5,669 nucleotides of DNA from Pseudomonadota bacterium (GTDB taxonomy: Bacteria; Pseudomonadota; Gammaproteobacteria; Burkholderiales; SG8-39): positions 1-5,669 of the forward strand of contig QGUL01000134.1 in the NCBI GenBank assembly GCA_003242425.1, read 5' to 3'. Made by a program: the position numbers and the translations under genes. How positions within the stretch are numbered: the stretch's first letter is position 1; every line of letters starts with the position of its first letter. Shown piece by piece: positions 1 through 5,669 of this stretch. The notes beneath the pieces are model-generated. The model ran no database searches, had not been told where the DNA came from, and saw only the letters and a list, made by a program, of their open reading frames with translations.

Positions 1-222
1 GCCCTGGATCATGAAACCGTCGATGACGCGGTGGAAGATGGTGCCGTCGTAATGACCGGCCCGCACGTATTCGAGGAAATTGGCGACCGTCCTGGGCGCG
101 GCCTGTTCGTCCAGCTCCAGCACGATGGTGCCGAGGTTGGTCTTCAAGGCCACTTGCGGGCCGGCCGCGAACGCGGCCGAGGCGGCGACGGACAGCAGCA
201 GCGAGGCAAGGATGTTGCGCAC
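1..222 (-). CDS. Exported cyclophilin-type peptidyl-prolyl cis-trans isomerase, N-terminal part
   Basis: Cyclophilins catalyse cis-trans isomerisation of peptide bonds before proline and help proteins fold; this copy should act in the periplasm. The first 74 codons are present and the C-terminal part lies beyond base 1. Residues 1 to about 20 form a signal peptide (MRN, then a Leu/Ala-rich core, with Ala residues before a GPQ start of the mature protein). The mature part shows the cyclophilin opening ([15 protein letters not shown], then [12 protein letters not shown]) and the signature [12 protein letters not shown] at residues 63-74, in which Arg65 matches the catalytic arginine of the family. 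I chose the GTG at 222 because GGAGGA (226-231) lies just before it. An in-frame ATG at 237 overlaps the stop of the upstream TPR gene as ATGA but has no ribosome-binding site. The gene follows the TPR gene by 11 bases, so the two are probably cotranscribed. It resembles ppiA-type proteins; the exact paralogue cannot be fixed from half a protein. Confidence 0.92.
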   Translation of the reverse strand, partial: MRNILASLLLSVAASAAFAAGPQVALKTNLGTIVLELDEQAAPRTVANFLEYVRAGHYDGTIFHRVIDGFMIQG

Positions 223-233
223 GGTTCCTCCGC

Positions 234-752
234 TCATCGAGGGGTGGAAGCGGTATCGGCCGCCCGGCTCGTCAGCTCCCGGGTGAGGGCGAGCTTGGCG
301 CGGGCGCTGCGATTGTCGGCGTCGATCTGCACGGCCTTGGCGTAGGCCTCGCCGGCCAGCAGTACGTGAATGTCGCCGAGGTTTTCGTAGGCCGTGGCGT
401 AATCAGGTTTCAGCCTGACCGCCATGTCTAGCGCGTCCCTGGCGGCATGGTAATCGCCTCGCGCGGCGTACAGCACCGCGAGATTGTTGTAGGGCTCAGG
501 CAGTTCGGGATAGTCGCGCGTGAGGGCACGGAACACTTCGATCGCCGCGTCGGCCTGTCCGCGCTCGCTCAGCAGCACGCCTTTGAAAAAACGTGCCTGG
601 ACGTCGCCGGGGTTGCTCGCCGTGTGGGCATCCAGCACACGCAGCGCCCGCTCGAACTCGCCTGCACGCACCAGCTCTTTCGCGTCGTCAATGGGCGCGG
701 CATGTCCGCCCCAGGCGAGGGTCAGCAACAGCAGGGCGGCAAGAAGGCGCAT
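234..752 (-). CDS. Small exported tetratricopeptide-repeat (TPR) protein
   Basis: The gene encodes a 172-residue protein. Residues 1-18 form a signal peptide (MRLL, a Leu-rich core, then GGHA before AP) with no cysteine for lipidation, so a soluble periplasmic protein is expected. The rest is TPR helices. Repeats run roughly 24-58 ([18 protein letters not shown]), 59-91 ([15 protein letters not shown], ending in a [11 protein letters not shown] motif) and 92-125 ([21 protein letters not shown], then [10 protein letters not shown]). A shortened, degenerate fourth repeat follows around 126-155. TPRs form superhelical scaffolds for protein-protein contacts; the partner here is unknown. The start codon is the ATG preceding the signal peptide; only a weak GGAA (758-761) lies upstream. 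The stop TGA overlaps an ATG of the cyclophilin frame (ATGA), pointing to an operon. Divergent from cysS, this TPR-plus-cyclophilin arrangement is common in proteobacteria, where the TPR protein is usually annotated only by its fold. The reading frame stays open far upstream, antisense to cysS, but that extension is not protein-like. Confidence 0.88.
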   Translation of the reverse strand: MRLLAALLLLTLAWGGHAAPIDDAKELVRAGEFERALRVLDAHTASNPGDVQARFFKGVLLSERGQADAAIEVFRALTRDYPELPEPYNNLAVLYAARGDYHAARDALDMAVRLKPDYATAYENLGDIHVLLAGEAYAKAVQIDADNRSARAKLALTRELTSRAADTASTPR

Positions 753-784
753 CGGCGTTCCGTCGGCGGTGGTTCCGGAGCGTT

Positions 785-812
785 CCGGCCGGCGGCACGT
801 GCCGCCCGCCGG
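785..812. repeat. Near-perfect 28-bp palindrome in the TPR/cysS divergent intergenic region
   Basis: The arms 785-798 and 799-812 are reverse complements at 13 of 14 positions with no spacer. The central 16 bases (791-806, GGCGGCACGTGCCGCC) are a perfect palindrome around CACGTG. It lies just upstream of the proposed cysS -35 element and between the two divergent genes. It could be an operator for a dimeric regulator, or a hairpin at the 5' end of the TPR-gene mRNA. The sequence alone does not decide between these, and GC-rich DNA makes such palindromes somewhat more likely by chance. Confidence 0.6.
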
Positions 813-822
813 GGACTTACCC

Positions 823-851
823 TTAATAGGCTCGTCAGAGTCGGCTATACT
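823..851 (+). promoter_or_regulatory. Predicted sigma-70 promoter of cysS
   Basis: TTAATA (823-828, four of six matches to TTGACA) is separated by 17 bases from TATACT (846-851, five of six matches to TATAAT). This is an AT-rich island in otherwise GC-rich DNA. It would start transcription near 858, giving a leader of about 70 bases before the cysS ATG. The leader has no recognisable riboswitch. The identification rests on consensus matching only. Confidence 0.6.
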
Positions 852-929
852 GCGGCGCCCGATTCTTTCCGGGCGCTCCCGGGATGGGCGCGATTCTAAC
901 AGCCTGCACCCCACTCCTCGACCTTCGCG

Positions 930-2300
930 ATGCTCAAGATCTACAACACCCTGACCCGCACCAAACAGGAATTCGTGCCCCTGGAACCGGGCCGCGTGCG
1001 CATGTACGTCTGCGGCATGACGGTGTACGACTACTGTCATCTGGGGCATGCGCGCGTCATGGTGGTGTTCGACATGGTGCAGCGCTGGTTGCGCGCGAGC
1101 GGCTATGACGTGACCTACGTGCGCAACATCACCGACATCGACGACAAGATCATCCGCCGCGCGGCGGAGAATGGCGAGCCCATCGAAGCGCTCACCGAGC
1201 GTTTCATCGCGGCGATGAATGAGGACGCCGAACGGCTCGGGGTGCAGAAGCCCGATTTCGAGCCGCGCGCCACCCAGTACATCGGCCCCATGCTCGAGAT
1301 GATCCGTACGCTGGAGCAGAAGGGCTATGCCTACCGGGCGGCAAGCGGGGACGTCAACTACGCGGTGCGCAAGTTTCCCGGCTACGGCAAGCTCTCGGGC
1401 AAATCGCTCGACGAGCTGCGCGCCGGCGAGCGCGTGGAAGTGGACCGCGACAAGCACGATCCGCTCGATTTCGTGCTCTGGAAACGGGCCAAACCGGGCG
1501 AGCCGGCCTGGCCTTCCGACTACGGCGAGGGGCGGCCCGGCTGGCACATCGAGTGTTCGGCCATGAGCAGCAAGCTCCTGGGCACGCACTTCGACATCCA
1601 CGGCGGCGGCGAGGATCTGCAATTCCCGCATCACGAAAACGAGATCGCCCAGTCCGAGGCCGCGCACGGCTGTACCTTCGTCAACTACTGGATGCACAAC
1701 GGCTTCGTGCGTGTGGACGACGAGAAGATGTCGAAGTCGCTGGGCAACTTCCGCACCATCCGCGAGGTGCTGCAGCGCTACGAGCCCGAGGTCGTCCGGT
1801 TCTTCATCCTGCGGGCGCACTACCGCAGTCCGCTCAACTACTCCGACCAGCATCTCAACGACGCGCGCCAGGCGTTGATCCGGCTCTATACGGCGCTGAA
1901 GAACGTGCCGCCGGCGGGCGAGGCGAAGCTGGACTGGCAGTCGCCGCACCAGGCGGCGTTCCGTGCGGCGATGGACGACGACTTCAACACCCCCGAGGCG
2001 ATCGCCGTGCTGTTCGAGCTGGCGAACGAGGTCAACCGCACGGGGTCGGCCGCGGCCGCCGCTGAATTGAAAGCCCTGGGCGGGGTGCTGGGACTGCTGC
2101 AGAACGACCCCGCGCAGTTCGTGCGCGGCGATCTGCCGGAAGGCTGGAGCGAGGAACGCATCGAGCGGCTGATTGCCGAACGCGCGGCGGCGAAACGCGC
2201 CAAGAACTACGCCGAGGCGGACCGTATCCGCGACGAGCTGGCGGCCGCGGGCATTGTGCTGGAGGACACGCCCGCCGGCACCACCTGGCGCCGCGCCTAG
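930..2300 (+). CDS. cysS: Cysteinyl-tRNA synthetase
   Basis: CysRS is a cytoplasmic class I aminoacyl-tRNA synthetase that activates cysteine with ATP and loads it onto tRNA-Cys. The 456-residue protein is full length (E. coli 461). It shows the N-terminal [15 protein letters not shown] opening, the HIGH motif as HLGH (37-40), and the KMSKS motif (266-270) followed by LGNF. The four zinc ligands that give cysteine selectivity are Cys28, Cys209, His234 and Glu238, at the same numbers as in E. coli. The Rossmann-fold segment [10 protein letters not shown] (66-75) and the [10 protein letters not shown] block (204-213) are intact. The C-terminal helical and anticodon-binding region ends with the typical [17 protein letters not shown] motif. 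The ATG at 930 begins the conserved N-terminus, although there is no clear Shine-Dalgarno sequence before it. A sigma-70-like promoter lies about 80 bases upstream and an intrinsic terminator follows the stop codon, so it is probably monocistronic. Nothing is missing from the active site. Confidence 0.99.
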   Translation: MLKIYNTLTRTKQEFVPLEPGRVRMYVCGMTVYDYCHLGHARVMVVFDMVQRWLRASGYDVTYVRNITDIDDKIIRRAAENGEPIEALTERFIAAMNEDAERLGVQKPDFEPRATQYIGPMLEMIRTLEQKGYAYRAASGDVNYAVRKFPGYGKLSGKSLDELRAGERVEVDRDKHDPLDFVLWKRAKPGEPAWPSDYGEGRPGWHIECSAMSSKLLGTHFDIHGGGEDLQFPHHENEIAQSEAAHGCTFVNYWMHNGFVRVDDEKMSKSLGNFRTIREVLQRYEPEVVRFFILRAHYRSPLNYSDQHLNDARQALIRLYTALKNVPPAGEAKLDWQSPHQAAFRAAMDDDFNTPEAIAVLFELANEVNRTGSAAAAAELKALGGVLGLLQNDPAQFVRGDLPEGWSEERIERLIAERAAAKRAKNYAEADRIRDELAAAGIVLEDTPAGTTWRRA

Positions 2301-2301
2301 C

Positions 2302-2331
2302 AAAAAAAAACGGGCGGCACGGGCCGCCCGT
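2302..2331 (-). terminator. Intrinsic terminator of the substrate-binding protein gene
   Basis: Read on the minus strand, a 9-bp GC-rich stem (2323-2331 pairing with 2310-2318, ACGGGCGGC-type arms) closes a 4-base loop and is followed by a run of nine U residues (2310-2302). This is a textbook Rho-independent terminator about 45 bases after the stop codon at 2376. Its U-run ends only one base from the cysS stop codon. On the plus strand the A-run precedes the hairpin and no T-run follows, so it should work mainly for the minus strand. Confidence 0.9.
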
Positions 2332-2334
2332 CCC

Positions 2335-2367
2335 AGGTGCGCAGCGCGCACTTTATTGTTGTTTCTT
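2335..2367 (+). terminator. Probable intrinsic terminator of cysS
   Basis: On the plus strand, GTGCGC (2337-2342) pairs with GCGCAC (2346-2351) across a 3-base AGC loop. The stem can be extended by a G-U and an A-U pair (2335-2336 with 2352-2353). It is followed by a T-rich tract up to 2367 (pattern TTTATTGTTGTTTCTT). It lies about 35 bases after the cysS stop codon. The U-tract is interrupted by A, G and C, so termination may be less efficient than at the opposing terminator. Confidence 0.7.
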
Positions 2368-2375
2368 CCTTATTG

Positions 2376-3503
2376 TTAATCCTTGAACGCCAGGTCGCGG
2401 CCGAGGATGGTGAGGCCGACGTACTTGCTGCCGTTGTGGTTCCTGGGCGAGAAGCTCACGGTGTAACCGCCCAGGTCGTAGTTGTTGATGGACTCCAGCG
2501 CCTTCACCAGGCTCGCCCGCGTGACATTGGGGCCCGCGCGGCGCAGGCCTTCGCCCAGGATCTTGGCGGCGATGTAGGCTTCCAGGCCGGTGAAGGAATG
2601 GACTTTCTGCGGAGCGACGGCTTTGATCGCCTCCTGGTATTCGCGCACGATCGGCACCGAGGCGCGGGTCGGCGTCGGCACCACCTGCGACATCACCACG
2701 CCCAGGCCGGCTTCGCCCAGCGCGCCCGCCAGCGCCGTGGAACCGGCGAAGGAAAGACTCACGTACTGGGCATTGAGCCCCTGCGCGCGCGCCTGTTTCA
2801 CGAAGTCGGCGGTGGTCTGGTAGAGCGTGGTACAGATCACCACTTCGGGCTTGGCTTTCACCACATCCGCCACTTCCTTGGCGATGTCCTTCTGCGTGCG
2901 CTTGACCGAGGCGATGGCGATCGGCTTGAGGTTGCGCGCCTTGAGCACGCGCTCGACGGCCGCTAGGTTCTCCTTGCCGACCGTATCGTCGTGATGCAGC
3001 ACGGCGAAACGCGAGAGGCCGAAGGTCGTGTAATGCTCGACGATCTTCTCCATCTCGTCGGTGTAGCCCGCGCGATGGTTGAACACCAGCGGCCGGAATT
3101 CGCGCATGTAGTCGGCGCCGGTGAACGGTGCGATGAACGGCACCTTGTGCTTCTCGACGTGCGGCATCGCCGGCTTGCTGAGCGTCGTGCTGGCATAACC
3201 GAACAGCGCGACGACGTTGTGCTTCTCGATCAGCTCGACGGTGTTGGTCCCCGAACGGTCTGTGCTGTTGGCGTCGTCCAGGGTGACGAGTTCGATCTTG
3301 CGACCGTGGATGCCGCCTTCGGCGTTCACTTTGTGGAAATACGCGAGCGCGCCGTCGCGGATGTCTTCGCCCAGGTCCTTGTTGGATCCGGACAGCGGGG
3401 CCGACTGTCCGATGACGATCGGCTCGGCCGCCTGTGCCGTCGCGGCACCGAACAGCACCAGACCCAAGGCGGTGACCAGTTGCGCAATGGATTTTCGAAG
3501 CAT
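2376..3503 (-). CDS. Periplasmic substrate-binding protein, branched-chain amino acid (LivK-like) ABC transporter type
   Basis: Such proteins capture a small ligand, classically a branched-chain amino acid, amide or related organic acid, in the periplasm and deliver it to an ABC permease. The protein has 375 residues, a usual length. Residues 1-25 are a signal peptide (MLRKS, hydrophobic core, then ATAQA before AEP). The mature protein has the type-I periplasmic-binding fold (Peripla_BP_6). It opens with IVIGQSAPLSGSNKDLGEDI (29-48), continues with a DGALAYFHKVNAEGGIHGRKI helix and strand, then GYASTTLSKPAMP (102-114), FIAPFTGADYMR (123-134) and a C-terminal GLEAYIAAKILGEGL helix (306-320). 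The ligand cannot be named. The start is the ATG at 3503, with GGGAG (3513-3517) nine bases upstream; an open extension of 28 codons upstream lacks a signal peptide and is unlikely to be used. It stands alone between dnaJ and cysS with no permease or ATPase gene in view, and has its own terminator. It is probably a separate transcription unit, though no convincing promoter was found. Confidence 0.93.
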   Translation of the reverse strand: MLRKSIAQLVTALGLVLFGAATAQAAEPIVIGQSAPLSGSNKDLGEDIRDGALAYFHKVNAEGGIHGRKIELVTLDDANSTDRSGTNTVELIEKHNVVALFGYASTTLSKPAMPHVEKHKVPFIAPFTGADYMREFRPLVFNHRAGYTDEMEKIVEHYTTFGLSRFAVLHHDDTVGKENLAAVERVLKARNLKPIAIASVKRTQKDIAKEVADVVKAKPEVVICTTLYQTTADFVKQARAQGLNAQYVSLSFAGSTALAGALGEAGLGVVMSQVVPTPTRASVPIVREYQEAIKAVAPQKVHSFTGLEAYIAAKILGEGLRRAGPNVTRASLVKALESINNYDLGGYTVSFSPRNHNGSKYVGLTILGRDLAFKD

Positions 3504-3688
3504 TGCTCTTCTCTCCCGATGAGGTGGCGGCTTTTCTCGCTTTTGTATGATGGTCCGCCAAACCGGGTGCCCTAAGCCAGGACACATTTCCCATTCATGC
3601 CCTGTCCCGGGGCGCGGAGCGGTAATAATTCACATCGGGAAGGCGGCGGCATGCACTTGCGCCGGGCTGCGCCGCACCCGACTGGTGC

Positions 3689-4819
3689 TCAGGCGCTGAA
3701 GAACTCGCGCACGCGGTTCATCCAGCTCTTGGCGCGCGGGTTGTGTCGCTCGCTGTTGTCCTGTGTGAGCGCCTCGAACTCGCGCAGCAGCGCCTTCTGC
3801 TTTTCGGTCAGGTTCACCGGCGTCTCGACGACCACGTGGCAGTAGAGGTCGCCGTGGACGTTCGAGCGCACGCCCTTGATGCCCTTGCCGCGCAGACGGA
3901 AGACCTTGCCGCTCTGGGTCTCGGGCGGGATCCTGATCTTGGCGCTGCCGTCCAGTGTCGGGATCTCGATCTCGCCGCCCAGCGCCGCGGTGACGAAGCT
4001 GATCGGCATTTCGCAATGCAGGTCGTCGTGGTCGCGGCGGAAGATCGGGTGCGGCTTGATGTGGAGCTGGACGTAGAGATCGCCGGGCGGCCCGCCGTTG
4101 ATGCCCGGTTCGCCCTCGCCGGCCAGCCGGATGCGGTCGCCTTCGTCCACGCCTGCGGGAATCTTCACCGACAGCGTCTTGTGCGTCTTCACGCGGCCGG
4201 CGCCGTGGCAGGTGTTGCAGGGATCGGGGATGAACTTGCCGATCCCGTGACAGCGCGGGCAGGTCTGCTGGATCGAGAAGAAGCCCTGCTGCAGGCGTAC
4301 CTGACCGTGGCCGTCGCAGGTGGGGCAGGTCTTGGGCTGGGTGCCGGGCTTGGCGCCGCTGCCGTTGCAGGTGTCGCAGGTTTCGGTGGTCGGAATGCGG
4401 ATCTTGGTCTCGGTGCCGTGCGCGGCCTGCTCCAGCGTGATCTCGAGGTTGTAGCGCAGGTCGGCGCCGCGGTAGACGCCCGCGCGGCCGCCGGGACGCC
4501 CGGCACCGGCGCCGAAGATGTCGCTGAAGATGTCGCCGAAGGCTTCGGCGAAGCTCGAATAGCTGGAATAGCCGCCGGCTGCCGCGGCGCTGGGATCGAC
4601 CCCCGCGTGTCCGTAGCGATCGTAGGCGGCGCGCTTGTTCGGGTCCGACAGAACCTCGTACGCCTCCTTGGCTTCCTTGAAGTGCTCTTCGGCCTTGGGA
4701 TTGTCCGGATTGCGGTCCGGGTGGTACTTCATCGCCAGGCGGCGATAGGCCTTCTTGATCTCGTCCTCGCTCGCATCGCGATTGACGCCGAGCACTTCGT
4801 AATAGTCGCGTTTGGACAC
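3689..4819 (-). CDS. dnaJ: Chaperone protein DnaJ (Hsp40)
   Basis: DnaJ binds unfolded proteins, hands them to DnaK and stimulates DnaK's ATPase in the cytoplasm. The 376-residue protein is the same length as E. coli DnaJ and has every domain. The J domain covers 1-70 with the essential HPD at 33-35. A Gly/Phe-rich segment follows at about 75-115 ([20 protein letters not shown]). The zinc-binding domain has four CxxCxGxG repeats starting at Cys148, Cys165, Cys187 and Cys201. Two C-terminal beta domains carry the substrate and dimerisation regions, including [12 protein letters not shown] (280-291). The start codon is GTG, not ATG: the conserved [12 protein letters not shown] opening begins there, and AAGGG (4826-4830) lies six bases upstream. 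It follows dnaK by 97 bases on the same strand, and that gap contains a strong hairpin, so expression is probably by read-through from dnaK. No clear U-tract terminator follows the stop codon. Confidence 0.99.
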   Translation of the reverse strand: MSKRDYYEVLGVNRDASEDEIKKAYRRLAMKYHPDRNPDNPKAEEHFKEAKEAYEVLSDPNKRAAYDRYGHAGVDPSAAAAGGYSSYSSFAEAFGDIFSDIFGAGAGRPGGRAGVYRGADLRYNLEITLEQAAHGTETKIRIPTTETCDTCNGSGAKPGTQPKTCPTCDGHGQVRLQQGFFSIQQTCPRCHGIGKFIPDPCNTCHGAGRVKTHKTLSVKIPAGVDEGDRIRLAGEGEPGINGGPPGDLYVQLHIKPHPIFRRDHDDLHCEMPISFVTAALGGEIEIPTLDGSAKIRIPPETQSGKVFRLRGKGIKGVRSNVHGDLYCHVVVETPVNLTEKQKALLREFEALTQDNSERHNPRAKSWMNRVREFFSA

Positions 4820-4830
4820 GGTGTTCCCTT
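4820..4830 (-). promoter_or_regulatory. Ribosome-binding site of dnaJ fixing a GTG start
   Basis: Minus-strand AAGGGAA (4830-4824) is the only purine-rich stretch before dnaJ. It is placed at a normal distance from the GTG at 4819-4817. No ATG lies at the conserved N-terminus, so this site and the MSKRDYY homology together decide the start. Confidence 0.8.
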
Positions 4831-4858
4831 ACAGCAAAGCTTCGCCACGGATACAAGG

Positions 4859-4898
4859 AGGCGCAGCGTACAGCGCCCCGCACTGTACCGCTGCGCCT
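4859..4898 (-). promoter_or_regulatory. Strong hairpin in the dnaK-dnaJ intergenic gap
   Basis: Bases 4859-4868 pair with 4889-4898 (10 bp) and 4869-4873 pair with 4883-4887 (5 bp). A single bulged C lies at 4888 and the loop has nine bases. On the minus-strand transcript it begins 19 bases after the dnaK stop and ends 39 bases before the dnaJ start. It is followed by CCUUGUAU rather than a U-run, so a full terminator is unlikely. A partial terminator, a processing site or a 3'-end stabiliser for dnaK mRNA would fit, each of which would let DnaK exceed DnaJ. The structure is read directly; its role is inferred. Confidence 0.7.
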
Positions 4899-4917
4899 GC
4901 GCGCGGCTCGAAGAGTA

Positions 4918-5669
4918 TTACTTCTTGTTGTCCTTCACTTCGGTGAATTCGGCATCCACGACGTTGTCGTCGTTCGCCTGCGCGCCCTGGCCGCCGGCCG
5001 GGCCGCTGTCGCCTGCAGCCTGCTGCGCGCCGGCGTACATCTTCTCGCCGAGCTTCTGCGCTGCCTGAGCGAGGCTCGCCGTCTTGCGGTCGATGGCGTC
5101 CTTGTCGTCGCCCTTGACCGCCTCTTCCAGCTCCTTGATGGCGGACTCGATTTTCGACTTCTCGCCGGCGTCGAGCTTGTCGCCGTACTCGGTGAGCGAC
5201 TTCTTCACCGAGTGGATCAGGGCGTCGGCCTGGTTGCGGGCGGTCGCCAGCTCGTAGGCTTTCTTGTCCTCGGCCGCATGCGCCTCGGCGTCCTTGATCA
5301 TGCGCTGGATCTCTTCCTCGGACAGACCCGAGTTGGCCTTGATGGTGATCTTGTTTTCCTTGCCCGTGGCCTTGTCCTTGGCCGAGACGTGCAGGATGCC
5401 GTTGGCGTCGATGTCGAAGGTCACCTCGATCTGCGGCACGCCGCGCGGTGCCGGCGGGATGCCTTCGAGGTTGAACTGGCCGAGGCTCTTGTTGCCCGCG
5501 GCCATCTCGCGCTCGCCCTGCAGGACGTGGATCGTCACGGCCGACTGGTTGTCCTCCGCGGTCGAGAAGATCTGCGAGGCGGCGCGGGGGGGGGGGGGGT
5601 TTTTGGGAATGAGCTTGGTCATCACCCCCCCCGGGGTTCGGAGCCGAGGGGAAAGCGGGGCCACGCCAG
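4918..5669 (-). CDS. dnaK: Chaperone protein DnaK (Hsp70), C-terminal part
   Basis: DnaK is the ATP-dependent Hsp70 that binds exposed hydrophobic peptides, working with DnaJ and GrpE. About 250 C-terminal codons are present; the ATPase domain lies beyond the window. The segment begins near the interdomain linker (…VAPLS, the DVTPLSLGIE region of the family). It then has the substrate-binding beta domain ([60 protein letters not shown]), the helical lid from about [18 protein letters not shown] onward, and a Gly/Ala/Gln-rich tail ending [17 protein letters not shown], close to the E. coli EVKD end. The stop is TAA at 4920-4918 and dnaJ follows on the same strand. Residues encoded by roughly 5586-5669 depart from the family (PPPPRAAS in place of TTIPT(K/R)AS; PRLRTP in place of LGIETL), most likely from sequence errors near a contig edge. 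A GTG at 5664 is not a real start. Confidence 0.97.
   Translation of the reverse strand, partial: GVAPLSPRLRTPGGVMTKLIPKNPPPPRAASQIFSTAEDNQSAVTIHVLQGEREMAAGNKSLGQFNLEGIPPAPRGVPQIEVTFDIDANGILHVSAKDKATGKENKITIKANSGLSEEEIQRMIKDAEAHAAEDKKAYELATARNQADALIHSVKKSLTEYGDKLDAGEKSKIESAIKELEEAVKGDDKDAIDRKTASLAQAAQKLGEKMYAGAQQAAGDSGPAGGQGAQANDDNVVDAEFTEVKDNKK
5586..5669. other. Probable low-quality sequence at the window end
   Basis: A run of 14 G (5586-5599) directly followed by five T, then an eight-C run (5625-5632, interrupted only before CAT-CAC) and several G runs, falls where DnaK should encode near-invariant residues. The reading frame is mostly kept, but conserved residues are replaced. In the last bases one nucleotide appears to be missing from the codons expected for Leu-Asp-Val before Ala-Pro-Leu-Ser. 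The pattern suits base-calling or consensus errors, not evolution. Protein differences in this stretch should not be trusted. Confidence 0.75.

Noticed and set aside
823..828. Minus-strand TATTAA as the -10 element of the TPR gene promoter.
   Set aside because: It matches only four of six bases, lacks a recognisable -35 element, and coincides with the -35 of the better cysS promoter. It is too weak to annotate.
858..929. Riboswitch or T-box-like leader ahead of cysS.
   Set aside because: The leader is only about 70 bases, contains just short GC hairpins, and shows no T-box sequence or other known riboswitch core. T-boxes are also not expected in this group for cysS.
753..2351. A very long open frame on the minus strand running antisense through cysS and continuing into the TPR gene, which could suggest a ~700-residue protein.
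   Set aside because: The part opposite cysS has low-complexity, Arg/His/Val-rich composition typical of antisense frames in GC-rich genes. A proper signal peptide and start occur only at 752. cysS on the other strand is unmistakable.
2353..3594. A second minus-strand frame of similar length overlapping the substrate-binding protein gene.
   Set aside because: Its translation is Arg/Gly/Ala-rich and without domain features, while the neighbouring frame gives a complete signal peptide and Peripla_BP_6 protein.
3504..3688. Possible promoter or terminator between dnaJ and the substrate-binding protein gene, for example minus-strand TATTAC inside the AT-rich patch at 3621-3634 and short GGACA/TGTCC inverted repeats at 3570-3610.
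   Set aside because: The -10-like box has no -35 partner at a suitable distance, and the repeats are only five base pairs with a long loop and no U-tract. A promoter is probably present in this gap but I cannot place it.
3743..5068. A 441-codon open frame on the plus strand opposite dnaJ and the end of dnaK.
   Set aside because: It is the antisense shadow of two clearly identified chaperone genes, with repetitive Val/Ala/Leu/Arg composition and no recognisable domain.
5586..5604. The G14-T5 run as a phase-variable homopolymer tract switching dnaK on and off.
   Set aside because: dnaK is normally needed under stress, the run lies within a near-invariant coding region, and neighbouring bases also deviate, so a sequencing artefact is far more likely.

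Overview
The window reads as an ordinary housekeeping stretch of a high-GC proteobacterial chromosome, most likely a gammaproteobacterium, with a betaproteobacterium possible. The reasons are close residue-level agreement of CysS, DnaJ and DnaK with the E. coli proteins (CysS zinc ligands and signature motifs fall at the same residue numbers, DnaJ has the same 376-residue length, DnaK ends in an EVKD-type tail), GC-rich codon use throughout, and the pairing of cysS with a divergent TPR-protein/cyclophilin cluster, which is common in these classes. No mobile element, CRISPR array, tRNA or rRNA was seen.

Layout. Positions 1-222 (minus) hold the first 74 codons of an exported cyclophilin-type peptidyl-prolyl isomerase. 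Just upstream in the same transcript is a small exported TPR protein (234-752, minus). A 177-bp divergent control region (753-929) follows, with a good sigma-70-like promoter for cysS and a near-perfect 28-bp palindrome. cysS (930-2300, plus) is complete. Between cysS and the next gene, two separate hairpins lie back to back, each with its U-rich tract in the opposite direction, so each of the two convergent genes has its own terminator. A lone periplasmic substrate-binding protein of the branched-chain amino acid (LivK-like) type lies at 2376-3503 (minus) with no permease or ATPase gene in view. After a 185-bp gap come dnaJ (3689-4819, minus, GTG start) and the last ~250 codons of dnaK (4918 to the window end, minus). 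A strong 15-bp hairpin sits in the dnaK-dnaJ gap.

How the genes fit together. dnaK and dnaJ encode the Hsp70/Hsp40 chaperone pair and are transcribed dnaK first. The cyclophilin and TPR protein are probably cotranscribed and both appear to be exported. CysS charges tRNA-Cys. The substrate-binding protein is functionally unconnected to its neighbours as far as can be seen.

The last ~85 bases look corrupted: a 14-G run and altered residues fall in one of the most conserved parts of DnaK, with apparent compensating indels. This is best explained as a low-quality contig edge. I found no convincing sign of a novel biological system; the findings below are modest regulatory or data-quality observations.
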